Both the position numbers and the translations under genes were made by a program. From Histophilus somni (GTDB taxonomy: Bacteria; Pseudomonadota; Gammaproteobacteria; Enterobacterales; Pasteurellaceae), in NCBI RefSeq assembly GCF_014202395.1, contig NZ_JACHGQ010000005.1, positions 77,950 through 141,949 of the forward strand: DNA of 64,000 nucleotides, in the 5' to 3' direction. Numbering within the stretch: position 1 is the first letter of the stretch; each line of letters opens with the position of its first letter. Shown piece after piece: positions 36,581 through 47,500 of the stretch. The notes below the pieces were generated by a model. It saw only the letters and a list, made by a program, of their open reading frames with translations. It was not told the DNA's origin and made no database searches.

Positions 36581-37363
36581 TCAGTAATCCCTCTCATGTA
36601 ATTCCCCCCCCCCGAACCTATAATGATTCTTATTTCTCATAACTAACCGAACATCATGATTTTTTAAATATAAGGGATTAATATAATGAGACTTTTTACT
36701 TGGGAAGTACTGTTGCCCTTCATCCAACAAATAACTGTCCGGCAAAATAAATATTTTTTCTTTATTTCGCCAACAATAATGATTTAAATGACTTTCATCA
36801 TGCCATAGTGCAATAATGTCCTTTTTTAAATCTAAATAGATATTGTCATTTAATTGCTGACACATCTCTAAAAAAGCAGACGTTTTACCGCCGTTAAAAC
36901 TGCCCATAACATAATGTTCACCCTCCCCATAAGGAATATACGATGTGGACAACGGATTTCTGTCATAAGTAGTTTTATCAATATCTAAACCGATAAACCA
37001 AGGTTGTAAAATCATAATTAACTCTTTATCGGATGCAAGAACTTCATTTTGATGTATATCTTTAATAAAAATCATATTCGCATTAACAAAAAAGAGATAA
37101 TCCAACTCTTTAAATCGCTCTTTCTCTTTTAAAAACATATCAAAACGCATCAACGTATCATAAGGCCAACCTAATTTTTTTTGATATATTCTGTGAACAT
37201 TTCCACTTTCCTCTCCTAAAAAACTTCCCTCATAATCAGAAAATAAAAAATATTTCTTAGGTAACTCGGGTAGAAAATGCTTTTCCGCACTTTTATAGAA
37301 ATCTTCCCAAAGAACGTGATAACGCCCTGTCGCAATATATAAAATTCCAATATTCTTAACCAT
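36581..37363 (-). CDS. Family 6 glycosyltransferase (ABO-like), G10 tract at 3' end
   Basis: A 260-residue GT6 enzyme, the family of the human blood group A/B and alpha-1,3-galactosyl transferases. Family marks: LYIATGRYHVLWEDFYKSAE, GWPYDTLMRFDMFL, N94-A95-N96 in FVNANMIF where animal enzymes have DxD, NGGKTSAFLEM and WHDESHLNHYCW. The NxN form is typical of bacterial GT6, which act without metal. It probably adds Gal or GalNAc to LOS or another glycan. A G10 run encodes Gly near residue 251; as given only seven residues follow. With nine G the frame continues for 43 codons to a stop at 36472. Confidence 0.9.
   Translation of the reverse strand: MVKNIGILYIATGRYHVLWEDFYKSAEKHFLPELPKKYFLFSDYEGSFLGEESGNVHRIYQKKLGWPYDTLMRFDMFLKEKERFKELDYLFFVNANMIFIKDIHQNEVLASDKELIMILQPWFIGLDIDKTTYDRNPLSTSYIPYGEGEHYVMGSFNGGKTSAFLEMCQQLNDNIYLDLKKDIIALWHDESHLNHYCWRNKEKIFILPDSYLLDEGQQYFPSKKSHYINPLYLKNHDVRLVMRNKNHYRFGGGELHERDY
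36604..36613. repeat. C10/G10 tract at the 3' end of the GT6 gene
   Basis: Ten C on the + strand (ten G in the coding strand). Loss of one base (or gain of two) replaces the short ELHERDY tail with a 43-residue tail ending at 36472. Candidate slipped-strand switch. Confidence 0.95.
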
Positions 37364-37417
37364 ACCGATACCTTGAATAATGAATATGAGGTCAATATAA
37401 CATATTAAAAATGGAAG

Positions 37418-38896
37418 TTACATTACAACAACATCAAATTGTTCCTGTGAATAATACACTTCTGTTTTTATTTGAATTTGTTTGCCAATGAAGACTTCCA
37501 ACTCTGCTAATAAACCATGGCTTTCCTCATTAATTAAATAATCCGCCACCGCTCTTGAGGCATAAACTACAAATTTTTCGCTGGCAAATAAATGATTAAC
37601 ACGAATAATTTCACGCATGATTTCATAACAAACCGTTTCAACGGTTTTCACACTGCCTCGTCCACTGCAAGTTGGACATTCATCGCATAAAATATGCTCC
37701 AAACTTTCCCTTGTTCGCTTACGTGTCATTTCAACTAAACCAAGTTGAGTAAACCCATTAACATTCGTTTTCACTCTATCTTTGGATAATGCCAAACGTA
37801 AAGATTCCAAGACACGATCCCTATGTTCTTCCGTTTGCATATCAATAAAATCAATAATAATAATACCGCCCAGATTGCGTAGTTGTAACTGTTGTGCAAT
37901 AGCTTTTGTTGCCTCAATATTTGTATTAAAAATAGTTTCTTCTAAATTGCGATGACCCACAAAAGCACCAGTATTAATGTCTATCGTTGTCATAGATTCG
38001 GTTTGTTCAATAATTAGATAGCCACCGGATTTTAAGTTTACACGACTATTTAAAGCTGTTTGAATAGCATTTTCAACGCTATAAACATCAAATAATGGCT
38101 GACTGCCGGAATATAACACCAACTTATCTGTCAGTTCAGGCATAAATTCCTCAGTAAACTGTTTCACTTCAGAAAAACATAATTTGGAATCAATATGAAT
38201 TTTACTGAAATTCGCCCCGATAAAATCTCGCAAAATACGTTGCGTTAACGCCAATTCGCCATATAACATTGAACGTGTTGTATATTTCGCACGGCGTTCC
38301 AACACCTTACGCCATAATCGTTTTAAAAATTCCGCATCTTGCACGAGTTCAGTTTCCGTTGCTCCTTCGGCAGCAGTACGAATAATAAAACCGCCCAATT
38401 CATCGCACAACGGTAAAACAAGTTCCTTTAAACGTGCCCGCTCTTCTTCGCTTTCAATGCGTTGAGAAACGCCAACATGGCTATTTTCCGGCATAAAAAC
38501 AAGATAACGAGAAGGGAGTGTTATGTCAGTTGTTAATCTTGCACCTTTAGTACCGAGGGGATCTTTGACAACCTGAACAACAATATCCTGTCCTTCATGT
38601 ACCAATTGTGCAATATCTTTCACTACAAACTGTTTTTGCTCATCAACATCAACACACTCTGTATGTGAAACAATATCTGAGGCATGTAAAAAAGCGGCTT
38701 TTTCCAATCCGATATCTACAAATGCAGATTGCATACCCGGCAATACTCGAGTCACTCGTCCTTTATAAATATTACCGACGCTCCCTCTTTTTGCCTGTCT
38801 TTCAATATGTACTTCTTTTAAAATGCCATTATCCACCAGTGCAATTCGGGTTTCACTAGGGGTAATGTTAGCCAATAATTCAACAGATTCCATCAT
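37418..38896 (-). CDS. rng: Ribonuclease G
   Basis: RNase G matures the 5' end of 16S rRNA and degrades some mRNAs. The 492 residues have an S1 domain near residues 40-130 (GNIYKGRVTRVLPGMQSAFVDIG), the DNase-I-like catalytic region with TTIDINTGAFVG and IDFIDMQ (two aspartates), and the zinc-link CPTC in DECPTCSGRG. Length and lack of a long C-terminal scaffold separate it from RNase E. It precedes the GT6 gene by 54 bp on the same strand. Confidence 0.97.
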   Translation of the reverse strand: MMESVELLANITPSETRIALVDNGILKEVHIERQAKRGSVGNIYKGRVTRVLPGMQSAFVDIGLEKAAFLHASDIVSHTECVDVDEQKQFVVKDIAQLVHEGQDIVVQVVKDPLGTKGARLTTDITLPSRYLVFMPENSHVGVSQRIESEEERARLKELVLPLCDELGGFIIRTAAEGATETELVQDAEFLKRLWRKVLERRAKYTTRSMLYGELALTQRILRDFIGANFSKIHIDSKLCFSEVKQFTEEFMPELTDKLVLYSGSQPLFDVYSVENAIQTALNSRVNLKSGGYLIIEQTESMTTIDINTGAFVGHRNLEETIFNTNIEATKAIAQQLQLRNLGGIIIIDFIDMQTEEHRDRVLESLRLALSKDRVKTNVNGFTQLGLVEMTRKRTRESLEHILCDECPTCSGRGSVKTVETVCYEIMREIIRVNHLFASEKFVVYASRAVADYLINEESHGLLAELEVFIGKQIQIKTEVYYSQEQFDVVVM

Positions 38897-39023
38897 CTCT
38901 ATCCTAAAAATACTTCTTTTAATTAGTCTATCGAAAAGGTAAATAGAATAATAGCCCTGAATAAGGTAAAATGCGACCTTTCTTAAATTTTATCTATACA
39001 AATAATGCTTTCGTGAGGGCTTA

Positions 39024-40538
39024 ATGTTTAGTTTTGATCCAACAATTATTACCTTTATTGTCTATATCTTAGGCATGTTATTGATTGGTGCACTTGCATA
39101 TTACTACACCAATAATCTTTCAGACTACATTCTTGGCGGTCGTCGTTTAGGCAGTTTTGTTACCGCAATGTCTGCCGGTGCATCAGATATGTCCGCCTGG
39201 TTGCTGATGGGTTTACCGGGTACAATCTATTTGTCGGGCTTAATTGAAGGTTGGATTGCCATAGGTTTAACAATCGGTGCTTATTTTAACTGGTTATTTG
39301 TGGCAGGTCGCTTACGTATTTACACTGAATTTAATAATAACGCTCTCACATTACCTGAATATTTTCACAACCGTTTTGGTAGTCGTCATAATTTACTCAA
39401 AATTGTGTCAGCCTCAATTATCCTTGTTTTCTTCACAATTTATTGTGCTTCCGGTGTCGTTGCCGGTGCAAAATTATTCCAAAATCTGTTCAGTATCCCT
39501 TATTCCACCGCACTTTGGTATGGTGCATTGGCAACTATTGCTTATACCTTCATAGGAGGTTTCTTAGCAGTGAGTTGGACAGATACTATTCAAGCAACAT
39601 TGATGATTTTCGCACTCATTCTAACCCCTATCATGATTATTCTAAGCTTAGACGGAATAGATAATTTTCATTTCTACTTGAAGCAGGCTGAAAGTGCGGT
39701 AGGAAAAAACTTTACAGATATTTTTACCGGTACTACCACAATTGGTCTGCTGAGCTTGGCTTCTTGGGGATTGGGTTATTTCGGACAACCGCACATTCTG
39801 GCACGCTTTATGGCGGCACACACAGTAAAATCGCTCAATAACGCACGACGTATTAGTATCACTTGGATGATCCTTTGTTTAGTCGGTGCCATAGGTATCG
39901 GTTTTTTTGGCATCGCCTATTTTGCAGCAAATCCACAACTAGCTGGTGTCGTCAACAAAGAATCGGAGCAAATCTTTATTGAATTATCAAAATTATTGTT
40001 CAATCCTTGGATCGCCGGTATCTTACTTTCTGCTATTTTAGCCGCAGTAATGAGTACGCTGAGTGCACAACTTCTCATTTCTTCCAGTGCCGTTACAGAA
40101 GATTTTTACAAAGGATTTATTCGTCCAAAAGCATCGGATAAAGAATTGATGTGGCTTGGTCGTTTAATGGTATTAGCTATTGCCGCCATTGCAATTTGGA
40201 TTGCACAAGATGAAAAAAGCCAAGTTTTAAAATTAGTTGAATTTGCTTGGGCTGGATTTGGTAGTGCTTTTGGGCCTGTTGTACTATTTTCTTTATTCTG
40301 GAAACGCATGACATCTTCTGCTGCAATGGCGGGAATGTTAACTGGGACAATTATCGTATTTAGTTGGAAAACCATTGTCCCTACAACAAGTGAATTCTCT
40401 AAATTATATGAAATGATCCCAGGTTTTGCTTTGGCAAGTATTGTCATTATTGTTGTTTCTTTGTTATCAGTGAAACCGGAAAAATCGATTTTAGAGACGT
40501 TTGAACAAGCTAAAAACGCATATAAGACATCAAAATAA
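39024..40538 (+). CDS. putP: Sodium/proline symporter PutP
   Basis: PutP imports L-proline with sodium across the inner membrane (SSS family). The 504-residue protein has about 13 hydrophobic segments, with [31 protein letters not shown] in two family blocks (residues about 32-65) and [14 protein letters not shown] near 250. SD GTGAGGG precedes the ATG. cmoB starts two bases after its stop and is followed by yhiN, forming an operon-like run. Confidence 0.95.
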   Translation: MFSFDPTIITFIVYILGMLLIGALAYYYTNNLSDYILGGRRLGSFVTAMSAGASDMSAWLLMGLPGTIYLSGLIEGWIAIGLTIGAYFNWLFVAGRLRIYTEFNNNALTLPEYFHNRFGSRHNLLKIVSASIILVFFTIYCASGVVAGAKLFQNLFSIPYSTALWYGALATIAYTFIGGFLAVSWTDTIQATLMIFALILTPIMIILSLDGIDNFHFYLKQAESAVGKNFTDIFTGTTTIGLLSLASWGLGYFGQPHILARFMAAHTVKSLNNARRISITWMILCLVGAIGIGFFGIAYFAANPQLAGVVNKESEQIFIELSKLLFNPWIAGILLSAILAAVMSTLSAQLLISSSAVTEDFYKGFIRPKASDKELMWLGRLMVLAIAAIAIWIAQDEKSQVLKLVEFAWAGFGSAFGPVVLFSLFWKRMTSSAAMAGMLTGTIIVFSWKTIVPTTSEFSKLYEMIPGFALASIVIIVVSLLSVKPEKSILETFEQAKNAYKTSK

Positions 40539-40540
40539 TT

Positions 40541-41506
40541 ATGTTCGACTTTCGTCCATTTTATCAACAAATAGCAACTTCGACACTTTCAGCATGGCTT
40601 GAAACTTTGCCTTTACAACTTAAACAATGGGAAAAGCAAACCCATGGCGATTATATTAAATGGTCAAAAATCATTGATTTTCTACCGCACTTAACAGCCG
40701 ATCATATTGATCTCAAAAGTGCGGTCAAAGCTGAAACAAAAACGCCTCTTTCCTCCGGTGAGCGACAACGCATCATTCATCACTTAAAACAGCTTATGCC
40801 TTGGCGTAAGGGACCTTATCATCTATATGGTATCCATATTGATTGTGAATGGCGTTCGGATTTTAAATGGGAGCGTGTCTTGCCTCATTTGGCACCTTTG
40901 CAGAATCGTCTTGTGTTAGATGTAGGGTGTGGTAGCGGTTATCATATGTGGCGTATGGTTGGCGAAGGAGCCAAAATGGTAGTCGGTATTGATCCGACAG
41001 AACTGTTTTTATGTCAATTTGAGGCTGTACGTAAACTGTTAAACAATGATCGTCGTGCTAATCTGATTCCGCTCGGCATTGAAGAAATGCAACCTTTAGC
41101 CGCCTTTGATACCGTCTTTTCTATGGGCGTTTTATATCATCGAAAATCTCCATTGGATCATCTCACACAACTTAAAAATCAATTAGTTAAAGATGGCGAA
41201 TTAGTACTTGAAACGTTAGTTGTAGAGGGTGATATAAACACGATTTTAGTGCCGACAGATCGCTATGCCAAAATGAAAAATGTGTATTTTATCCCTTCCG
41301 TTCTCGCACTCATAAACTGGCTGGAAAAGTGCGGTTTCCATAATATTCGTTGTGTCGATGTAGAAACAACAGGTCTAGAAGAACAACGTAAAACAGACTG
41401 GCTGGAAAATGAAAGTTTAATTGATTTCCTTAATCCTCAAGATCACAGTAAAACCATTGAAGGGTACCCGGCTCCCAAAAGAGCGGTAATTTTAGCGAAT
41501 AAATAA
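40541..41506 (+). CDS. cmoB: tRNA U34 carboxymethyltransferase CmoB
   Basis: CmoB uses carboxy-SAM to convert 5-hydroxyuridine 34 to 5-carboxymethoxyuridine in tRNA. The 321-residue protein shows [23 protein letters not shown], the SAM motif [15 protein letters not shown] and [16 protein letters not shown]. CmoA, which makes carboxy-SAM, is not in the window. It lies 2 bp after putP and overlaps yhiN by one base (TAATG). Two inverted uptake signals lie within the first 70 codons. Confidence 0.96.
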   Translation: MFDFRPFYQQIATSTLSAWLETLPLQLKQWEKQTHGDYIKWSKIIDFLPHLTADHIDLKSAVKAETKTPLSSGERQRIIHHLKQLMPWRKGPYHLYGIHIDCEWRSDFKWERVLPHLAPLQNRLVLDVGCGSGYHMWRMVGEGAKMVVGIDPTELFLCQFEAVRKLLNNDRRANLIPLGIEEMQPLAAFDTVFSMGVLYHRKSPLDHLTQLKNQLVKDGELVLETLVVEGDINTILVPTDRYAKMKNVYFIPSVLALINWLEKCGFHNIRCVDVETTGLEEQRKTDWLENESLIDFLNPQDHSKTIEGYPAPKRAVILANK

Positions 41507-42714
41507 TGATGAATTATTCCCAAACAATTATTATCGGTGCAGGTGCGGCAGGCTTGTTTTGTGCTGGTCAACTAGGTAAAGCCAAGCACCAAGTAACGAT
41601 TTTAGATAATGGAAAAAAAGTGGGACGTAAAATTTTAATGTCCGGTGGCGGATTTTGTAATTTTACCAACCTTAATGTTACCCCTCAGCATTACCTTTCG
41701 CAAAATCCTCATTTCGTCAAGTCTGCTCTAGCTCGCTTTACCCAATGGGATTTTATTGCCCTCATTACTGACTATGGTATTAGCTATTATGAAAAAGAAT
41801 CGGGGCAACTTTTTTGTCATAACAGTGCTGAAGATATTGTCAATATGCTACGAGCAGAATGCGATAAATTTCAAGTTAATACCCAATTACGTCAACAGAT
41901 CGAATACATTGAAAAATTAGACGGTAATGAAAAAGCTCGTTTTCAATTGCAATCTGACGGAAAAATTTGGCAATGTGAAAATTTAGTTATTGCTACCGGC
42001 GGATTGTCTATGCCAGCCTTGAGTTCGACACCTTTCGGTTACCAAGTTGCCGAACAATTCGGGCTCAATGTTATTGCTCCACGAGCTGGGCTTGTACCCT
42101 TCACATGGCGTGAAATTGATAAATTTTACACCGCACTTTCAGGCATCTCCCTTCCTGTTTGTGTAACCGCAAAGTGCGGTCAATCTTTCAGCAATAATTT
42201 ACTCTTCACTCATCGGGGGATATCGGGTCCCGCTATTTTACAAATTTCAAATTATTGGCAAGTGAATGAAAATATAGAAATTGATCTGTTACCGATGGAA
42301 AATATTCAATTTTTCCTTAACAAGTTACGTCAGACCTCACCTAAATTACATTTAAAAACCGCCTTATCACGCCTATTACCGCAAAAACTAGTGGATTTAT
42401 GGTTAAATCACAACATTATTCAAGATGAAGTGATTGCCAACCTCAGCAAAGTGCAGTTAAAAAATCTTGATGATTTAATTCATCATTGGCAAATTCAACC
42501 TAACGGCACCGAAGGTTATCGCACCGCAGAAGTCACTATTGGAGGCGTAGATACGCAAGAAATCTCATCAAAAACGATGGAAAGTCATAAAATCAAAGGT
42601 CTTTATTTTATTGGTGAAGTACTTGATGTTACCGGTCGGCTTGGCGGTTATAACTTCCAATGGGCATGGAGCTCAGCCTATGTGTGTGCAAATGGGATTT
42701 TGAGCAATAAATAG
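41506..42714 (+). CDS. yhiN: YhiN/HI0933-family flavoprotein
   Basis: The 402-residue protein belongs to the HI0933-like NAD(P)/FAD-dependent oxidoreductases (also called the BaiN/RdsA group). The FAD-binding Rossmann motif is IIIGAGAAGLFCAGQLG at residues 7-23; KVGRKILMSGGGFCNFTN and the C-terminal GEVLDVTGRLGGYNFQWAWSSAYV are family signatures. A reductase role is known for some members; the substrate here is unknown. The start overlaps the cmoB stop. Confidence 0.9.
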   Translation: MMNYSQTIIIGAGAAGLFCAGQLGKAKHQVTILDNGKKVGRKILMSGGGFCNFTNLNVTPQHYLSQNPHFVKSALARFTQWDFIALITDYGISYYEKESGQLFCHNSAEDIVNMLRAECDKFQVNTQLRQQIEYIEKLDGNEKARFQLQSDGKIWQCENLVIATGGLSMPALSSTPFGYQVAEQFGLNVIAPRAGLVPFTWREIDKFYTALSGISLPVCVTAKCGQSFSNNLLFTHRGISGPAILQISNYWQVNENIEIDLLPMENIQFFLNKLRQTSPKLHLKTALSRLLPQKLVDLWLNHNIIQDEVIANLSKVQLKNLDDLIHHWQIQPNGTEGYRTAEVTIGGVDTQEISSKTMESHKIKGLYFIGEVLDVTGRLGGYNFQWAWSSAYVCANGILSNK

Positions 42715-42827
42715 TACCTTTGCAGAATCTTTACTACAGAATGGAAGGATACTCGCACAAACCCTCAAGTTGCTTGAAATCCTTGACTATCGACTGACTC
42801 ACGTTGAGAGTGACTGAAAAAGGAGTG
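42715..42827. other. 113-bp convergent gap between yhiN and ruvB, no gene seen
   Basis: The gap has no convincing reading frame, and no clear terminator stem with T-run. Short inverted pieces such as TCAAG/CTTGA occur. The composition looks less AT-rich than most gaps in this window. Its origin is not recognised. Confidence 0.5.
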
Positions 42828-43835
42828 CTATTTTTCAATCTGTTCCAAACCAAAATGTCGATAAGTTCTTGATGTTGCTATTCTTCCACGAGGTGTCCGT
42901 TGTAAAAATCCTTGCTGAATTAAATAAGGCTCCAATACATCTTCAATAGTATCTCGCTCTTCGCCAATTGCCGCCGCCAAATTATCCAATCCTACAGGTC
43001 CGCCATCAAACCGCTCAATAATTGCCTGTAATAATTTACGATCCATAAAATCAAATCCTGCAAGATCCACATCCAGCATCTTCAGTGCTTCTTGAGCAAT
43101 AAGTGCGGTAATTTTCCCACCATTTTTGACATCGGCATAATCTCGCACTCGGCGTAATAGGCGATTTGCAATACGTGGGGTACCTCGTGAACGACAAGCA
43201 ATTTCTTGTCCTGCGTCAACATCAATTTCAAGCTGCAAACAGACCGCACTTCGAGTAACAATGGAAGCTAAATCCTCTACAGAATAAAACTCCAGTCGCT
43301 GCACAATACCGAATCGATCTCGTAATGGAGAAGTCAAAGAGCCTGCTCTTGTTGTTGCTCCAATCAGCGTAAAAGGCGGTAAATCCAGCTTTATTGAACG
43401 GGCAGCAGGACCTTCTCCAATCATAATATCCAGTTGATAATCTTCCATCGCCGGATAAAGAACTTCCTCAATAGCTGGTGATAAGCGATGAATTTCATCA
43501 ATGAATAATACATCATGAGGTTCAAGGTTCGTTAGCATTGCCGCTAAATCCCCCGCTTTTTCTAAAACCGGACCTGAAGTAGTACGAATATTCACTCCCA
43601 TTTCATTGGCAACAATATTCGCCAACGTTGTTTTTCCTAGTCCAGGGGGTCCAAAAATTAACAAATGATCAAGTGCATCTTGGCGTAATTTTGCTGCTTG
43701 GATGAAAATTTCCATTTGCTCTCTAACTTGAGGTTGACCGATATAATCACTCAATAATTTAGGGCGAATTGCACGATCAATATATTCATCGTCTACTTTT
43801 GCATTGGCACTTACAATGCGATCTACTTCAATCAT
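42828..43835 (-). CDS. ruvB: Holliday junction helicase RuvB
   Basis: RuvB is the AAA+ motor for branch migration. The 335 residues include Walker [14 protein letters not shown] (about 63-75), Walker [10 protein letters not shown] (about 111-119), the sensor [20 protein letters not shown] and the C-terminal winged helix [11 protein letters not shown]. It lies 10 bp after ruvA. RuvC is not in the window. Confidence 0.98.
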   Translation of the reverse strand: MIEVDRIVSANAKVDDEYIDRAIRPKLLSDYIGQPQVREQMEIFIQAAKLRQDALDHLLIFGPPGLGKTTLANIVANEMGVNIRTTSGPVLEKAGDLAAMLTNLEPHDVLFIDEIHRLSPAIEEVLYPAMEDYQLDIMIGEGPAARSIKLDLPPFTLIGATTRAGSLTSPLRDRFGIVQRLEFYSVEDLASIVTRSAVCLQLEIDVDAGQEIACRSRGTPRIANRLLRRVRDYADVKNGGKITALIAQEALKMLDVDLAGFDFMDRKLLQAIIERFDGGPVGLDNLAAAIGEERDTIEDVLEPYLIQQGFLQRTPRGRIATSRTYRHFGLEQIEK

Positions 43836-43845
43836 TCTCTATCTC

Positions 43846-44460
43846 TTATAATGCGGCTTTCAAAGCCTCTCGAATAAGCTGTTCACTAGTTAAATCTGCT
43901 TTTAACACTTTTTTAACCATTTTCTCTGCTTCAATAGGCTTATATCCTAACGCAATTAAAGCAGAAACTGCTTCATCCAACTGCAAACTTTGATCCGGTT
44001 TTGAGCATTTAATTCCAGGTAAATGAGAGCTTTTAATAAAGAAATCTGTTTGTTGTAAGCCTTTAAATTTACCTTTTAGCTCCACCAATAAACGTTCAGC
44101 AGTTTTTTTTCCTACTCCGGGAATTTTGACTAATTTAGATAATTCTTCTTGTTCAATCGCATACACAAATTCATTCACTGACATCGCAGACAGGATAGCT
44201 AAAGCTAATTTTGGTCCAACTCCATTGGTTTTAATCAATTCACGAAATAAAGAGCGGTCTTGTTTATGGCTAAATCCAAATAACAAATGAGCATCTTCAC
44301 GCACTACAAAATGCGTAAACAACGTAGTTTCCTGCCCAACTTCCGGCAAATTATAAAAACTTGTCATGGGTAAAAGTAACTCATACCCAACACCTTGAAC
44401 ATCCAGTAAAATTTCCGGAGCTTGTTTTTCAACCAGTATTCCTGTTACACGCCCAATCAT
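43846..44460 (-). CDS. ruvA: Holliday junction binding protein RuvA
   Basis: RuvA forms the tetramer that holds the four-way junction for RuvB. The 204-residue protein has an OB fold ([21 protein letters not shown]), two helix-hairpin-helix motifs ([19 protein letters not shown] and [19 protein letters not shown]) and a C-terminal RuvB-binding domain ([16 protein letters not shown]). Confidence 0.97.
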   Translation of the reverse strand: MIGRVTGILVEKQAPEILLDVQGVGYELLLPMTSFYNLPEVGQETTLFTHFVVREDAHLLFGFSHKQDRSLFRELIKTNGVGPKLALAILSAMSVNEFVYAIEQEELSKLVKIPGVGKKTAERLLVELKGKFKGLQQTDFFIKSSHLPGIKCSKPDQSLQLDEAVSALIALGYKPIEAEKMVKKVLKADLTSEQLIREALKAAL

Positions 44461-44498
44461 ATCTCACCTTACATAGCGTAAAATAAAGCACTAAGGAT

Positions 44499-44532
44499 AA
44501 AACAAAACTGGATAAATATCCAGTTTTGTTTT
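44499..44532 (-). terminator. Strong terminator after recC
   Basis: AAAACAAAACTGGATA and TATCCAGTTTTGTTTT form a perfect 16-bp inverted repeat with an AA centre. It lies seven bases past the recC stop and separates the com-recC unit from ruvAB. Confidence 0.92.
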
Positions 44533-44538
44533 TATTTT

Positions 44539-47500
44539 CTATTCAACTCTTTTTAGCATTAACATTAAATCGAACCATTGTATAACACGTTGATTAATTT
44601 CTAAAATATGTGAATCGTCTAGTTTTGTTTGTGCTAATATTCTTTGCCAATAAGGATCTGTTTTCACATAAAAATTTCTCTCTTTTCTACCTGAGCCAAG
44701 TTCTGATAACAATTCAAAACAAGCAGATAAATCAATATCTTTTTCCTCTTTCCATTTATTACTCTTCGGAGTAAAAAGCAATTGAAGATATTGATCGAAA
44801 TTTTTCATTGGCATTAATAACACTGAAACTTGTCCAAGTAAATATGCCTCAACATAAGTTTGAAGCTGTTGAAGTGCGGTAGATTTTTCTATTTTTTCAA
44901 AAGAAAGTCTGCTGTCTAAAGAGTAATGCTCAATTTGCGAATTAGGCTCTCCCGCTAAAGTTTGTACTAAATGATAAATCCATGTTTGGATAATATCTTT
45001 CGTTTTGATAGTAGATGCTCGCCAAGTTACTCGATGCATTTTTTGATGATATAAGCAGTCAATGCTACCGATTAAACGTACCTTTCCGTATTCTGTTTCA
45101 ATGTGTAAATCAAGAGGGATTTGTTCCGATATTTTATCCAAATAAGGCGTAACTAAAGATTTAAGTGTAATGATCTCATTTTTTGTTTTTTGCTGATAAA
45201 TTTTTGCAAACGCCCCTTGTGGCATAATTCCCTTAATTTTCATCCGAGCAAAAAAGTCTTCCCATTCCTGCTCAGAAAGATAAATAAGTTCTTCTTTTAT
45301 TTGATATAACTCTAAATTATCTAAAGTAAAATTTTCAGTATCCGCAATATTTTGTTCTGTCTTACGTAAAAAAACACGTAATTTTTGCTCAAAAAAATAC
45401 CGAACAGGATCCTGAATAAACGCAATTAAGTCATTTAATGAAATTTCTTTAACTATCTCTGTATCATTTATCGGCTGTAAAAAATTCGCCAAATTGCCAC
45501 TATCTTTTTTATTTGCCAACACTAGCCATTGCTTAGAAAAAGAGCGGTCTCTTTTGGTGAAATTTTCTCGGCTAAATGCAGTCATCGCATGTTGTTGAAT
45601 AAGTGATTTTTTCAGAATATCTTGTCCTCTTAGATCACCTTGAGCGTTAATATTTTCAGCTATATAATCCAACAATTGCGTAACAAGAACTGAAGGTTCT
45701 CGTTCACTATCATCAATAATAGAGCGACCAATATAACTCACATAAAAATACTGTTGTGCCGAGATCAATGCTTCTAAAAATAAATAGCGATCATCATCTC
45801 GGCGAAAACGATCGCCTTTTTTGCGATGATATTGCATTAAATCAAAGCTGTTCGGCGTTTGTTGACGTGGATAATCACCATCATTCATACCAAGTAAACA
45901 CACCACTTTAAAAGGGATTGATCGCATGGGGAGAAGCGTACAAAAAGTGACTTTCCCCATTAAAAATTTTAGGCTATTAGGTATATCTTTTAAGCGTTCA
46001 ACAAAAACTTCGTAAATAACCTCCGCACTTATTTCTTGCTGAAAAGAGCTATCTAGGATCAACTCCGTTAATTGTTGAATAGTGTCAATAAGATAATTAA
46101 AAGTTGTTTTGTATTGTTGCGGAATATCCATTCCGTCTACCACAAAAAAAGATGACATTAATTCAATTAAATGTTCTTCCCACTTTTCAATAACGTGATC
46201 TACTTGCAAAAATTGATGCCATTGATACAAACGAGTAATAAAATCCTTTAAATAACCGACAAGCTGCCCTTTTAATCCATAGGTATCATCAAAGCCAAGC
46301 GTATCTAACCATAGACCATTTTCTTCCCGCATAGCAAATCCCAGTAACATTCTCTCTAAACCTGCCTGCCAAGCGTTATAATTTTGCAAGGATTGTTGCG
46401 GATATTTTTCTAATCCGAATCGAATACCCGAATGCTCAACCCAATGACGAATTTGTGCCAAATCCTCTAAAGTAATATTAAAACTCTGACGAATAACAGG
46501 ATGATCCAAAAAAGTCAGCACTTCCTCCGCACTGAATAAACTTTCTTTTAAATTTAACAGCTGTAAAAAAGCAGATACTAAAGGGTCATTTTCGGAAAGT
46601 TTGCTGTCTGCGATAGAGTACGGAATATAGTGTTCGCCTTGACTGAATACCGCCTGAATATACGGTGCATATTTATCAATGTCTGCAACCATAACTACCA
46701 CATCTTTAGGTGTCAAATCCTGAGCTTGGTTAAATAGATGTAACAAATAATCTTGTAGAGCTTGAACCTCTCGTATTGGACTATAACAAGAATGAAAAGT
46801 TAAAGAGCGGTCATTTTCTGCCAAATTTAAAAACTTGTGCTTCGAAGGAACCAAATCTAAAATGCGTGCCTGTACTTGCGACAACAATATTTTTTCCGAA
46901 AGTTCGACATAAGCATTGATTTCATTAGCCTCCAGTTCAGTGAGTAAATACAAATAATCCCGTCCTAATTTTCCCCATGAGGAAAGCAAAGGATTGCCAA
47001 CCTGTAACTTTTCATCATAAATTTGTTCAAATCCATTTTGTTCAAAAGTATGTATTTGCGCATCGGATAACCAAGCCTGTGTATTTTGTGGTTGTTGGAA
47101 ATCTTGCCAACTTATACGCTCTCGCACTTTCAAACGTTGCCAATGGCTCTGATCAATTATATCTCCCCAATATTCACGACAAGCATTATTAAAAAATAAA
47201 TGCACATCGCAATGCTGGCTTAATGCACTTAAAGTATCTAAATGCACCTTCGGTAAAGCTGAAATACCAAATACAAAAATTCTCGTAGGCAAATTTTTAG
47301 GTTTTTCGCCGGCAATATGTTTTAAGAAAAGTAAATGTAGATGTGCACGATGTAAAACATTCTTTTGTGTTTCTTTTTGCACAGAGCATACTAAAGCTCT
47401 CCATAAAATACCTTGCCAAACAATATGTTGCTCAACTTGAGAAAAACATGATTCTGAGACAAATAAATTTTTTTGGTAATACTGAATTTGCTGAATAATT

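Noticed and set aside
36581-36613. GT6 tract length as a simple sequencing error
   Set aside because: It cannot be ruled out from one sequence, but the long open tail in the alternative frame is real DNA either way, so the observation is kept with this caution.
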